Source of the DNA: DASVEE01 sp036380735
GTDB taxonomy: Bacteria; Acidobacteriota; Thermoanaerobaculia; Gp7-AA8
Direction: 5' to 3'
Length of the DNA: 64,000 nucleotides
Assembly (NCBI GenBank): GCA_036380735.1
Contig: DASVEE010000071.1
Coordinates: 166,173 to 230,172, forward strand
Shown piece by piece: positions 1 to 9,559 of this stretch (positions are counted from its first letter, which is position 1; each line of letters opens with the position of its first letter). The notes under the pieces were generated by a model. That model saw only the letters and a list, made by a program, of their open reading frames with translations. It ran no database searches and had not been told where the DNA came from. The translations under genes and the position numbers were made by a program.

Positions 1-509
1 TTCAAGGAGCTGTCGGTCCTCGACAACGTCAAGATCGGCGGCCATATCCACTACAAATACTCCGGCACCTCGGCCGTGCTGCACACCAACCGCTTCCACG
101 AAGCGGAGGACGTCGCTGAAGTCGAGGCGATGGAGCTGCTGCGCATCTTCGGCCTCGAGCGCCGCGCGCAGGACTACGCCAAGAACCTCCCGTACGGCGA
201 CCAGCGCCGCCTCGAGATCGCCCGTGCCCTCGCGGCGCGGCCGAAGCTCCTGCTCCTCGACGAGCCCGCGGCCGGCCTCAACACCGGCGAGACGCTCAAG
301 CTGATGGAGAAGATCCGCGAGATCCAGAAGCTGTTCAAAGTCGCGGTGCTGCTCATCGAGCACAACATGGAGCTCGTCATGGGCGTCTGCCAGCGCATCG
401 TCGTCCTCAGCTTCGGCAAGACGATCGCGCAGGGGACTCCCGAGGCGATCCGCACGAATCCGCTCGTCATCGAGGCCTACCTCGGCGAGCCCGCGGAGGA
501 AGCCGACCT

Positions 510-513
<4 letters not shown>
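1..513 (+). CDS. livG: Branched-chain amino-acid ABC transporter ATPase, LivG type (5' end outside window)
   Basis: The reading frame is open from base 1, so the first ATG inside the window (76) is internal and the N-terminus with the Walker A motif lies upstream. The 170 visible residues hold the ABC signature region LPYGDQRRLEIARAL, Walker B LLLDEP followed by AAGLN, and the switch histidine in LLIEHNM. The AAGLN sequence after Walker B is typical of LivG. It would energise high-affinity uptake of leucine, isoleucine and valine, or of related amides or urea, at the inner membrane. Its TGA overlaps the livF ATG (ATGA at 510-513), so the two ATPases are translationally coupled. Only the exact substrate is uncertain. 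Confidence 0.93.
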
Positions 514-1220
<707 letters not shown>

Positions 1221-1273
1221 AACCCCCGCGCGGGAACGCGCCTTGGTGTGCCGCGCCGCGGTAACACGCCCTG

Positions 1274-1486
1274 GGTGTGCGGGGGATGGGAATGGGACCT
1301 ATGGGACCGATAGGACCTATGGGCCTGCGGACCTTGGGTGCCGTCGTCGCCCATGGGCCACTGCAACGCACACCCCGGTCCCCCGGCACGCCCGCAACCT
1401 GACCTATGCACGACCACAGCACCCAGGGTCCGCCAGGCCCATCTGTCCTATCGGTCCCATAGGTCCCATTTCCCATTCCCCGCATA
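1274..1486. repeat. 9-bp-repeat hairpin element, livF/OmpA gap
   Basis: The left arm (about 1274-1325) reads in units such as GGACCTATG and GGACCGATA. The right arm (about 1439-1486) is its near-perfect reverse complement over more than 40 bases, extending into flanking GGGTGTGCGGGGGATGGG versus CCCATTCCCCGCATACCC. The loop of about 110 bases holds no gene. This element fills most of the 332-base gap between livF and the OmpA-like gene and is one of the longest arms in the window. Confidence 0.85.
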
Positions 1487-1552
1487 CCCAAGGCACGTTC
1501 TCGCCTTCACCCGCCACACTTCTTGCAAATAACCCCACGCAAGGAGGTATCA

Positions 1553-2833
1553 ATGCACAAACCCCTTCATGCATTGCTGCTTTGTTTTCTGATTGTTACA
1601 CCACTTGCGGCGCAGCAGCCGGATCAGGTTCTGGCGCAGGCGCAGCAGGTATTGACCGACGCGGAGCAGGTTGGTGCAGCCACTCACGCGACGGCTCTGC
1701 TCGATGACGCACGCACGCGGCTGCGGTACGCCCGTGAGAACTGGGAAGCCGGTAACCGCAACACTCGCGATCTGGCGCGGATGCGCGCCATGGAAGCTCT
1801 CTGGGCCGGACGGGCCGCGCTGGCCAAGGCCCGGTGGGCCACGGCGAACACGACCTTACGGACCGTGACGCAGGAGATCACGACGCTCGGCGGCCGCGCC
1901 GACGTGACCATCCCGGATGAAGCGCCGACGGTGGCTCCGCTGCCGAACGCGACACCCGCGGCACGGATCACTTCGGCGCAGCAGGCGTTCGACCGCGCCA
2001 GAAGCGCCGGTGCCGAGGCGGCTGACATCGCCGCGGCGCAGGAAGCGCTGGCGACCGCGCGCCGCGCGGGGCAGTCCGATGAGTCGAATCCGACCACCGG
2101 CTACTACGCCATGCTCGCCGAGCTGATCTCCAACCGTGCGTACTATGTTGCACAGTCGCGCGCGGCCGAAAAGGCGCTGCCGAACCTGCAGGCGCAGCGT
2201 ACGCAGCTGCTCGAGTCGGCCGGCCGCCGCGAAGCAGCCGAGGAACGGTTGCGCCGCGAGCAGGCCGAGCGTGAGGCCGCGGAGCTTCGCCAGCGGCTCG
2301 AGGCGCAGGCCGAACAGCAGCGCCGTGCCGAGGCCGAAGCGCAGCAGCGGCTCCTGCAGCAGCAGATCGCCCAGGCGCAGGCCGCCGCGCAGGATGCGCA
2401 GGAAGCTGCCGCCGAGGCGCGTGAGGAAAACCGCCGTCTGCGGCTCGAACAGGAGCTCGCACGGCTCGCGGCCACGCGCACCGATCCGCGCGGTCTCATC
2501 GTGACCTTGCCGGGCATCTTCTTCGATACTGGCAAGTCGCAGCTCAAGGCGGGTGCACGCTCGACGCTGAGCAACATCGCCCGGCACATCACCACGGATG
2601 CGAATCTGCGCGTGATGGTCGAAGGGCACACCGACAGCGTCGGCAGTGACGCGACGAACCAGCGCCTTTCGGAGCAGCGTGCGAACGCCGTCCGTGCAGC
2701 GCTGATCGCCGCCGGCATCCCCGCCGACCGCATCACCTCCGGCGGCCGCGGCGAAGCCGAGCCGGTCGCCACGAACAACACCGCCGCCGGCAGGCAGCAG
2801 AACCGGCGCGTCGAGTTGATCATCACGCAGTAG
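1553..2833 (+). CDS. OmpA-like peptidoglycan-binding outer-membrane protein with coiled coil
   Basis: Start chosen at 1553 because a perfect AAGGAGGT lies at 1541-1548; a longer frame from 1523 would bury the signal peptide. The 426-residue product has a signal peptide ending near LAAQQ (residues 1-20). A helical segment follows that suggests a DUF4398-like domain, then an Ala/Gln/Glu/Arg-rich coiled coil at about 210-310. The C-terminal OmpA domain contains FFDTGKSQLK, VEGHTDSVGSD, LSEQRANAVRAAL and QNRRVEL. The OmpA domain binds peptidoglycan, so the protein probably links outer membrane and cell wall across the periplasm. It stands alone between two repeat regions. Confidence 0.88.
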   Translation: MHKPLHALLLCFLIVTPLAAQQPDQVLAQAQQVLTDAEQVGAATHATALLDDARTRLRYARENWEAGNRNTRDLARMRAMEALWAGRAALAKARWATANTTLRTVTQEITTLGGRADVTIPDEAPTVAPLPNATPAARITSAQQAFDRARSAGAEAADIAAAQEALATARRAGQSDESNPTTGYYAMLAELISNRAYYVAQSRAAEKALPNLQAQRTQLLESAGRREAAEERLRREQAEREAAELRQRLEAQAEQQRRAEAEAQQRLLQQQIAQAQAAAQDAQEAAAEAREENRRLRLEQELARLAATRTDPRGLIVTLPGIFFDTGKSQLKAGARSTLSNIARHITTDANLRVMVEGHTDSVGSDATNQRLSEQRANAVRAALIAAGIPADRITSGGRGEAEPVATNNTAAGRQQNRRVELIITQ

Positions 2834-2956
2834 TTTGATGACGGGACGGAGGGGACCCCTGGGATCAGGCGATTCCAGGCGAATCTCATCCGTCCCGTCG
2901 TTTTTGACTGCCAGGCCGCCGGCCGCGACGAGCTTGTCTTCTGCGACGACAACATT

Positions 2957-3209
2957 GTTGTCGATGGGGGACAACGGAGTTGTCTTTTTCGACGACATTG
3001 TTGACGTTCGAGACAACTTTGTTGACGTTCGAGACAACGTAATTGACGTTCGAGTCAACGCAGTTGACGTTCGAGACAACGCGGTTGTCTTTCGAGTCAA
3101 CAATGTTGTCTTTCGAGTCAACAATGTTGACTCACGAGACAATATTGTTGTCGATCGAGACAACATTGCTGACGATTTCGACGACTTTGCAGTCGATCGG
3201 AACAGCAAA
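2957..3209. repeat. 21-bp tandem repeat array, about 12 units, upstream of a secreted-protein gene
   Basis: Units run head to tail with 21-base spacing: 3000, 3021, 3042, 3063, 3084, 3105, 3126 and 3147 all begin with a variant of GTTGWC. Each unit carries a dyad of the form GTTGTC-N6-GACAAC around TTCGA. The unit is a multiple of three and stop-free, so frames stay open on both strands; the forward one encodes a degenerate DVRDNxV heptapeptide. The array ends 75 bases before the DUF4097-like start and fills most of the 451-base gap after the OmpA-like gene. There are no unique spacers, so it is not CRISPR. Confidence 0.9.
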
Positions 3210-3284
3210 CCAGCCGTTCGCAACATCCTCGGCGGGCGACCTAACCGCCGCCGGGAGCCGTCGTCCAAGCACCTGGAGGCAACA

Positions 3285-4148
3285 ATGCGAACTTTCCTCG
3301 TGCTTGGACTGACCCTGCTGGCCACGACCGCCGGCGCCGGCCGTTACGGTGATTTCTCCATCCAGAACGACTCCTCGGACATCCGTGACTGCAGCGACTA
3401 CCGGATCACCAGCAACGGCGAGCGCCTGCAGATGGTGACCGAGGAGGTCCCGGTCAGCGGCACGGTCCGCATCAACAGCGCCCCGCACGGCGGCGTCTTC
3501 ATCCGCGGCGGCGCGAACCGCACCACCGTCACCGCGTGCAAGGCCGCGACGCTCGCCGGCGGCCGTCAGATCCGCATCACCAACCAGAACGGCGAGATCA
3601 GCGCCGAAGGGCCGACGGGCGAGCACTGGGCCGTCTTCTACATCGTGCGCACCGCGCGCGGCGCGGACGTCGCGGCCGAGACGGTCAATGGGCCGATCAC
3701 CGTGCGCGACTTCGAAGGGCATGTCACCGCTCGTGCGGTGAACGGACCGATCGCCCTGCGCGACTCCTCCGGCACGATCGACCTCAACACGACGAATGGC
3801 CCGATCGCGATCACCGGCAGCGCCGGCGACGTGAAAGCGCGCGCCCAGAACGGCCCGGTGTCGGTCAAGCTGCCGACGGGCTCGTGGAACGGCAACCTCG
3901 ATGCCTCGACGCAGAACGGACCGCTCTCGGTCAGGCTGCCGAACGGCTTCCGCTCCGGCGTGGTGGTCGAGTCGCTCGGTCGTTCGCCGATCACCTGCGT
4001 CGTCGAAGGCTGCCCGGAGACGAAGCGCCGCTACCTCTACGACCACGAAGACCGGGAACGCGTCCGCCGCATCGAACTGGGCAGCGGTCCGGCCAACGTG
4101 CGCCTCTCGACCCAGAACGGCCCGGTCAGCGTCAAGGAACTGGAGTAG
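3285..4148 (+). CDS. Secreted DUF4097-like beta-repeat protein
   Basis: The frame is open from 2835, but the signal peptide (MRTFLVLGLTLLATTAGAG) begins at ATG 3285 with GGAGG at 3274-3278, so that start is used. The 287-residue product is built from short beta repeats with the recurring pattern NGPI/NGPV (TVNGPITVRDFEG, AVNGPIALRDSSG, TTNGPIAITGSAG, AQNGPVSVKL, TQNGPLSVRL, TQNGPVSVKE). This right-handed repeat is typical of DUF4097/adhesin-like proteins. A cysteine pair (CVVEGC) sits near residue 240. The likely location is periplasm or cell surface; the function is unknown. Upstream lies the 21-bp array, downstream a 9-bp-repeat hairpin. Confidence 0.85.
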   Translation: MRTFLVLGLTLLATTAGAGRYGDFSIQNDSSDIRDCSDYRITSNGERLQMVTEEVPVSGTVRINSAPHGGVFIRGGANRTTVTACKAATLAGGRQIRITNQNGEISAEGPTGEHWAVFYIVRTARGADVAAETVNGPITVRDFEGHVTARAVNGPIALRDSSGTIDLNTTNGPIAITGSAGDVKARAQNGPVSVKLPTGSWNGNLDASTQNGPLSVRLPNGFRSGVVVESLGRSPITCVVEGCPETKRRYLYDHEDRERVRRIELGSGPANVRLSTQNGPVSVKELE

Positions 4149-4156
4149 CCGGCAGG

Positions 4157-4391
4157 GGAACGATAGGACCCATAGGACAGATAGGACGGATAGGACCCAT
4201 AGGACCAAAGACACCCGGGGCACTCTCGGTCAGGCTCTGCCGGGTGGGCGGGGACCTATACGTCCTATAGGTCCCATCCGTCCTATCGTCCCCCTGCGGC
4301 GCGGACGCTCCGCCGCGATGGGCTCCGGTGGGGCGGGTCCCTATCCGTCCTATTCGTCCCATCCGTCCTGTTCGTCCCATCGTTCCCCGGG
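4157..4391. repeat. 9-bp-repeat hairpin plus an extra right arm
   Basis: Left arm 4157-4204 (GGAACGATAGGACCCATAGG onward), core with CCGGGTGGGCGGGG at 4243-4256, right arm 4257-4293. A second right arm follows at 4337-4391, also preceded by a GGTGGGGCGGG core and ending CATCGTTCCCC, 36 bases before the permease start. The doubling suggests two elements abutting or an internal duplication. Nothing else is seen in this gap. Confidence 0.85.
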
Positions 4392-4426
4392 GCTCCCGCT
4401 GACATCGGTTACACTTCGTTTCCGTC

Positions 4427-5746
4427 TTGTCCAGTTCCCCTGTCTCGCGCGGCCGTCTGCTCACCGTTCTCGGTGTCGGCTTCGGGTTGGCGGTGACGAT
4501 CGGCAACGCGATCGGGGCGGGGATCCTGCGGACGCCCGGGACCATCGCGGAGCACCTGCCGACCTTCGCTCCCTTCATCGCGGTCTGGATCATCGGCGCG
4601 CTCTACGCCCTCCTCGGCGCCAACGCCCTGGCGGAGCTGGCCACGATGGTTCCCCGCTCCGGCGGGCAGTACGTCTTCGTCCGCCACGGCCTCGGTGACT
4701 ACGCCGGCTTCGTGGTCGGCTGGAGCGACTGGATCTCGACCTGCGGCACCACCGCCGCCGTGGCCATCGTCGTCGGCGAGTACGCGGTGAGCCTCTTCCC
4801 CGAGGCGCGGACGCATCAGGTCATCGCCCTGGCGGTAGTGCTCGTCCTCACGCTGATCCAGTGGTTCGGCGTGCGCGCCGGCGGCTTCGCCCAGGACCTG
4901 ACCAGCGTGATCAAGGGGCTGGCGCTGCTGCTCTTCATCATCGCCTGCTTCTGGCTCGGCACCCGCTCGCCCGCCGATGGGACGGCCATGATCGCGGACC
5001 GCGAAGGCTCGCTCATGCTGGCTTTCATCCTTTCGCTGCAGGCGGTGATCTACACCTACGACGGGTGGACCGCGGTCATCTACTTCAGTGAAGAGGTGAA
5101 GGATTCGGCTCGCGCCATCCCGAGGGCCATCTTCGGCGGCGTGGCGCTGATCGCCATCCTCTATCTATTGATCAACCTGGCGTTCCTCAGCGTCGTCTCG
5201 CTGCCGACGATCGCCGGCGAGAAGCTCGCCGCGGGCGTCGTCGCGGAGCGTCTGTTCGGGATGGACGGCGACAACATCGTGCGGATGCTCGTCATCATCC
5301 TGCTGGTCAGCGCGGTGAACTCGAACGTGCTGATGGCGCCGCGCGTCCTCTTCGCCATGGCCACCGACGGCCTGTTCTGGCGCGGCGCGCGCGAGGTGAA
5401 CCGCGGCGGGACGCCCGACGTCGCGCTGATGATCTCGAGCATGCTTGCGGCGGCGTTCATCGTCACCGGGACGTTCGAGACGGTCATCGCCAAGCTGGCG
5501 TTCTTCTTCGTGGCGAACTACACGCTGTCGTTCGTGACGCTCTTCGTGCTCCGCCGCCGCGAGCCGGCCACGCCGCGCCCGTGGCGCGCCTGGGGACACC
5601 CGCTCACGACCGGCCTCGCGCTGGTGGCCTCCGTCGCGTTCCTCATCGGCGCCGTGTACAGCGACACGTTGAGCAGCATCCACTCGCTGGGGCTGCTCGC
5701 GCTCTCCGTTCCGGCGTATCTTCTGATCCGGCGCAGGAAACCATGA
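4427..5746 (+). CDS. APC-superfamily amino acid/amine permease
   Basis: A 439-residue polytopic protein with about 12 hydrophobic segments. The N-terminal family signature is visible in IGNAIGAGILRTPG, and PRSGGQYVFVRHGLGDYAGFVVGWSDW matches the second and third helices of APC transporters. The best start is TTG at 4427; no ATG lies early enough without removing the first helix. Its stop overlaps the start of the Rieske oxygenase (ATGA, 5743-5746), so import and oxidation are translationally coupled. This implies that the permease brings in the oxygenase substrate, perhaps an amino acid or quaternary amine. The transported compound cannot be read from the sequence. Confidence 0.88.
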   Translation: MSSSPVSRGRLLTVLGVGFGLAVTIGNAIGAGILRTPGTIAEHLPTFAPFIAVWIIGALYALLGANALAELATMVPRSGGQYVFVRHGLGDYAGFVVGWSDWISTCGTTAAVAIVVGEYAVSLFPEARTHQVIALAVVLVLTLIQWFGVRAGGFAQDLTSVIKGLALLLFIIACFWLGTRSPADGTAMIADREGSLMLAFILSLQAVIYTYDGWTAVIYFSEEVKDSARAIPRAIFGGVALIAILYLLINLAFLSVVSLPTIAGEKLAAGVVAERLFGMDGDNIVRMLVIILLVSAVNSNVLMAPRVLFAMATDGLFWRGAREVNRGGTPDVALMISSMLAAAFIVTGTFETVIAKLAFFFVANYTLSFVTLFVLRRREPATPRPWRAWGHPLTTGLALVASVAFLIGAVYSDTLSSIHSLGLLALSVPAYLLIRRRKP

Positions 5747-6798
5747 CCTGGAACTTCGATCCCCGCCTCGAGTACGCCTCCACCATCCCGGCGCGCTTCT
5801 ACACCGACGCGAGCGTGCTGTCGGAGGAGAACCGCTGCGTGTTCGGCAAGACGTGGCAGCTCATCGGCCGCGCCGAACAGGTGCGCGACGCCGGCCAGTA
5901 CTTCACGGCCAACGTCGCCGGCGAGCCGCTGCTCGTCGTCCGCGGCAATGACGGCGTGCTGCGCGCGATGTCGAACGTCTGCCGCCACCGCGCCGGTCCG
6001 ATCGCGAAAGGGGAGGGGAAGCGCCCCGTCCTGCAGTGCGGCTATCACGGCTGGACGTACACGCTGGAAGGGGAGCTGTACCGCACGCCGGAAATGCACG
6101 GCATCCAGTGCTTCGAGCGCGAGCAGTTCGCGCTGCCGCGGTTCCGCGTCGACGAATGGCTCGGCCTCGTCTTCGTCAGCCTCGATCCGCACGGCCCCAC
6201 GCTGCCGGAGTTCCTCGGCACGCTGCTCGACGACATGCCGAAGCACGACTACAGCGGTTTCCGGCTGGCGGCGCGCAAGGATTGGGAGCTCGACTGCAAC
6301 TGGAAGGTGTACGTCGACAACTACCTCGAGGGCTACCACATCCCCATCGTGCACCCGGGGCTGTTCCGCGAGCTCGATTACCCCAACTACCGCACCGACA
6401 CGCGCGGCAACTACTCGATCCAGTTCGCCCCGACGAAGAAAGCGGAGCGCATCCGCACCGCCGACGGCGACGACCAGGTTCGCTACTTCTGGATCTACCC
6501 GAACCTGATGCTCAACGTCTACCCCGACAACTTCTCCACAAACCTCATCCTCCCCCTCGGGCACGGCCGGACCCTGACGGTGTTCGAGTGGTACTTCCGC
6601 GACCCCGAGTCGGTCCGCCGCGAAGTCGACGAAACGATCGCCTTCAGCGACGAGATTCAAATCGAAGACATCGAGATCTGCGAAGCCGTGCAACGCGGAT
6701 TGCAGTCGACGACGTACGACACGGGACGGTATTCACCGGAGAGGGAGAACGGCGTGCATCACTTTCATGGGTTGTATGTGGAGGCGATGGGGATTTAG
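5743..6798 (+). CDS. Rieske non-heme iron oxygenase, alpha subunit
   Basis: Started at ATG 5743, overlapping the permease stop. The 351-residue protein has the Rieske cluster motif C80-x-H82 ... C99-x2-H102 (VCRHRAG and CGYHGWTY). The mononuclear iron site is EGYHIPIVH (H199, H204), with a carboxylate in IEDIEICEAVQRGL (D309). The length and the CEAVQRGL tail resemble choline/carnitine/glycine-betaine-type and aromatic ring-hydroxylating oxygenases. It would hydroxylate or demethylate a substrate using electrons from a reductase that is not encoded nearby. Coupling to an amino-acid-type permease favours a small amine substrate; this is inference. All metal ligands are present. Confidence 0.9.
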   Translation: MTWNFDPRLEYASTIPARFYTDASVLSEENRCVFGKTWQLIGRAEQVRDAGQYFTANVAGEPLLVVRGNDGVLRAMSNVCRHRAGPIAKGEGKRPVLQCGYHGWTYTLEGELYRTPEMHGIQCFEREQFALPRFRVDEWLGLVFVSLDPHGPTLPEFLGTLLDDMPKHDYSGFRLAARKDWELDCNWKVYVDNYLEGYHIPIVHPGLFRELDYPNYRTDTRGNYSIQFAPTKKAERIRTADGDDQVRYFWIYPNLMLNVYPDNFSTNLILPLGHGRTLTVFEWYFRDPESVRREVDETIAFSDEIQIEDIEICEAVQRGLQSTTYDTGRYSPERENGVHHFHGLYVEAMGI

Positions 6799-6822
6799 CG
6801 GGGCGGCGTTCGGCGCGGAAGA

Positions 6823-7085
6823 AACGTTTCTGGTGCGCCGCGGCCCCTCACCCCGTCCATCGCTTCGGGCGAAGGACATCCCTCTCCCCGCTAAGGCGGG
6901 GCGAGGGGCGACGGCTTGCGCTACGCGCATAGCCGTAGGGGAACGGGTCAAAGAGCGTCGTGCAAGGGTTTTCGGGGGCGGCGCTTCGCGCCCCCCGTCG
7001 CCCCTCTCCCCGGCCTTTGCGGGGAGAGGGTGATTCTTCGCGCAGCGAAGAATCGGGTGAGGGGCCGCGGCGCACCCCAAACGTT
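6823..7085. repeat. 263-bp MITE-like hairpin element with 31-bp inverted ends
   Basis: Ends 6823-6853 and 7055-7085 are inverted repeats with 2 mismatches in 31 (outermost AACGTTT). Inside, 6881-6912 and 6988-7031 form a second inverted pair built on CCTCTCCCCGC, and 7032-7054 is a perfect 10-bp-stem hairpin (GATTCTTCGC). The right terminus is partly duplicated at about 7116-7141 (CCGCGGCGCACCCC, then AAACG and TACTTA). It holds no gene; the overlapping frames are the proline/arginine-rich spurious ORFs usual for this repeat type. A 59-bp piece recurs at 63862-63920. Confidence 0.8.
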
Positions 7086-7133
7086 ACTTAAGCGCCCAGC
7101 CGCCGCGTGAGGCCCCGCGGCGCACCCCAAACG

Positions 7134-7679
7134 CTACTTACTCCGCCGCGCCCACGCCGGCTTCGCCTTCAGCACCTTCGCGTAAATCGGACACGTCTCT
7201 ACATGCGCCCCGGGCAGATAGCCGGTGCTCATGAGGAACTCGCCGGTGATCTCGCCTCCGGTGAAGCGGAAGGTTTTTTTGAAGAGCTTCACCCACGCGT
7301 CTTTCGGCAGCGGGTGCTGCGCGTCCAGCCATTGCGCGAACGAGCCGTGGGACTCGCGCAGGGCGAGGATGCGCCGGGCATTCTCGATGGCGGCATCGAC
7401 CTTGAGTCCGTTACGGATGATGCCGGCGTTCTCGAGGAGCTTCGCGCGGCGGCGGTCGTCGTAGCGGGCCACGCGCTCGAGGGCGAAGTCGTCGAAGGCT
7501 TCGCGGAAGGCGTCGCGCTTCTTGAGGATGGTCAGCCAGGAAAGGCCGGCCTGGTTGATCTCGAGGACGAGGCGCTCGAAGAGGCGGTCGTCGTCGCGGA
7601 TGGGGAAGCCGTACTCCCGTTCGTGGTAGGGGCCGTGGAACGGGTGGCCGGGGGCGGCGTCGCAGTAGGTCGCGCTCAT
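7134..7679 (-). CDS. tag: DNA-3-methyladenine glycosylase I
   Basis: A 181-residue protein of standard Tag length. It removes 3-methyladenine from alkylated DNA, starting base excision repair in the cytoplasm. Visible family features are YHEREYGFP near the N-terminus, QAGLSWLTILKKRDAFREAF (the helix-hairpin-helix region), NAGIIRN with K-rich surroundings, and the C-terminal zinc site H-x3-C in GAHVETC. The N-terminal zinc ligands are present as C6 and the His of PYHE. The usual N-terminal CxW is altered (YCDAA). It stands alone, convergent with the oxygenase and facing away from the GGDEF-EAL gene, and ends beside the hairpin element. Confidence 0.93.
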   Translation of the reverse strand: MSATYCDAAPGHPFHGPYHEREYGFPIRDDDRLFERLVLEINQAGLSWLTILKKRDAFREAFDDFALERVARYDDRRRAKLLENAGIIRNGLKVDAAIENARRILALRESHGSFAQWLDAQHPLPKDAWVKLFKKTFRFTGGEITGEFLMSTGYLPGAHVETCPIYAKVLKAKPAWARRSK

Positions 7680-7744
7680 CGCGCGCCATGGTAGCGGCAG
7701 ATTTGAGTTGCACCGCCACTCTTCCTACACCACACTTCCGCGCG

Positions 7745-9559
7745 ATGGCGCAGGCCGAGCTGTTCGTGTCCGTCGCCCTGCTCGTGGTGGCGGTCTACAT
7801 CATCGTCCGGCAGATCGCTGCCATACGCGCGGAGCGTGCCCTCCGCGAGAGCAATCAATTCGCCGCCGAGATCATCGACAACGCCGGCGAAGGGATCATC
7901 GTCTACGACCGCGAGCTCCGCTACGTCGTCTGGAACCGCTTCATGGAAGACCTCACCGACATGCGCGGCGACGAGGTCATCGGGCACAAAGCGCTGGAGC
8001 TCTTCCCCCACCTGCGCGAGCAGCGCGTCGACCAACTGCTGCAGCGCGCGCTCGCCGGCGAGACCGTGCAGTCGCCCGACATCCACTACTACGTGCCGAA
8101 GAGCGACCGGCAGGGGTGGATCTCCGCCGTCTACCGGCCGCATTACGACATCCACAAGCAGATCGCCGGCGTCATCGCGCTGGTCCGCGACATCACGGAG
8201 CGGAAGATCGCCGAGCAGCAGATCGAGTATCAGGCGTACCACGACGCGCTCACCGGGCTGGCGAACCGCCGGCTGTTCCAGGAGCACCTGACGCTGGCGC
8301 TCGCGCTGGCGCAGCGCCGGGAGCGGCTCGTGGCCGTGCTGTTCCTCGACCTCGATCACTTCAAGCTCGTCAACGACTCCCTCGGCCATTCTGTCGGCGA
8401 CGCGCTGCTGCGCGAGGTCTCGCGGCGGCTCAAGGGCGCCGTGCGCGAGGGCGACACGGTGGCGCGCGTCGGCGGCGACGAGTTCACCATCGTGCTGCAG
8501 GAGCTGCATCAGCGCGAGGACGCCGCGGTCGTCGCGCAGAAGGTGCTGCGCGCCATCGCGGAGCCCATCGACGCCAGCGGCCACCGCCTCTACGTCACGA
8601 CGAGCATCGGCATCACGCTCTTTCCCGACGACGGCGACGACGCGGAGTCGCTGCTCAAGAACGCCGACAACGCCATGTACCGCGCGAAGGCGGAGGGGCG
8701 GAACACGTACCAGATGTCGACGCAGGAGCTGAACCGCTCGACACAGGAGCGGATGACGCTGGAGAACGACCTGCACGAGGCGGTCGAGCGCTGCGAGTTC
8801 GCGGTGCACTACCAGCCGGTGATCGACCTCCGCACGCAGCGCATCATCGGCATGGAAGCGCTGCTGCGCTGGCAGCATCCGCGCCGCGGCCTGATCGGGC
8901 CGGCGGAGTTCATCGCCATCGCGGAGGAGCGCGGCTCCATCGTCGTCATCGGCGAGTGGGTCCTCCGCCAGGCCTGCCGCGAAGCGCGCCGCCTCGCCAC
9001 GGAGTACGGCCCGATGCGCGTGGCCGTGAACATCTCCGCGCGCCAGTTCCGCGACCAGACGCTCGTCGCCAGCATCGCCGCGGCGCTCGACGAATCGCAG
9101 CTCGATCCGCATCTGCTCGAGCTGGAGATCACGGAGAGCGTGGCCATGGAGAACGGCGAGCTGACGATCGCCACCCTCGCCGCCCTGCGCAGCACCGGCA
9201 TCTCAATCGCCATCGACGACTTCGGCACTGGCCACTCGTCGCTCAGCTACCTCAAGCGCTTCCCCATCGACGCGCTCAAGATCGACCGCGGTTTCGTCTC
9301 CGACCTGCCGGACCGCTTCGAAGACGCGGCCATCGTGCGCTCCGTCGTGCAACTCGCGCAGGGCTTGAACCTGCGCGTGGTGGCCGAAGGGGTGGAGACC
9401 TCGGAACAGCTGGAGTTCCTGCGCCAGCACGAGTGCAACGAAGTGCAGGGGTACTACTTCAGCTACCCGTTGCCCGCGCAGGAGTTCGAGGAACTGCTAC
9501 GGGGATCGATAGGACAGATGGGATCAATAGGACACAGAGGACCTATGGGAGTCCCATAG
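7745..9559 (+). CDS. Membrane-anchored PAS-GGDEF-EAL cyclic-di-GMP enzyme
   Basis: Start placed at ATG 7745 rather than the upstream GTG (7688), because a single transmembrane helix (LFVSVALLVVAVYIIV) begins directly after it. The 604 residues contain a PAS domain (about 45-155, NAGEGIIVYDRELRYVVWN) and a GGDEF domain with intact GGDEF and an upstream RxxD inhibitory site (REGD). The EAL domain has EALLRW, LEITES, DDFGTG, KIDRGF and AEGVE, all needed for phosphodiesterase activity. It could therefore make and/or degrade c-di-GMP. Its last residues (SIGQMGSIGHRGPMGVP) are encoded by the 9-bp repeat, so the ancestral stop was probably lost to repeat insertion or expansion. Confidence 0.93.
   Translation: MAQAELFVSVALLVVAVYIIVRQIAAIRAERALRESNQFAAEIIDNAGEGIIVYDRELRYVVWNRFMEDLTDMRGDEVIGHKALELFPHLREQRVDQLLQRALAGETVQSPDIHYYVPKSDRQGWISAVYRPHYDIHKQIAGVIALVRDITERKIAEQQIEYQAYHDALTGLANRRLFQEHLTLALALAQRRERLVAVLFLDLDHFKLVNDSLGHSVGDALLREVSRRLKGAVREGDTVARVGGDEFTIVLQELHQREDAAVVAQKVLRAIAEPIDASGHRLYVTTSIGITLFPDDGDDAESLLKNADNAMYRAKAEGRNTYQMSTQELNRSTQERMTLENDLHEAVERCEFAVHYQPVIDLRTQRIIGMEALLRWQHPRRGLIGPAEFIAIAEERGSIVVIGEWVLRQACREARRLATEYGPMRVAVNISARQFRDQTLVASIAAALDESQLDPHLLELEITESVAMENGELTIATLAALRSTGISIAIDDFGTGHSSLSYLKRFPIDALKIDRGFVSDLPDRFEDAAIVRSVVQLAQGLNLRVVAEGVETSEQLEFLRQHECNEVQGYYFSYPLPAQEFEELLRGSIGQMGSIGHRGPMGVP

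Noticed and set aside
2957..3209. CRISPR-like array
   Set aside because: Units are 21 bases head to tail with no unique spacers and no cas genes nearby.
6733..7133. Several Pro/Arg-rich small frames (LPAKAGERGDGG type)
   Set aside because: Known style of spurious frame in CCTCTCCCCGC palindromic repeats; they coincide with the hairpin element.
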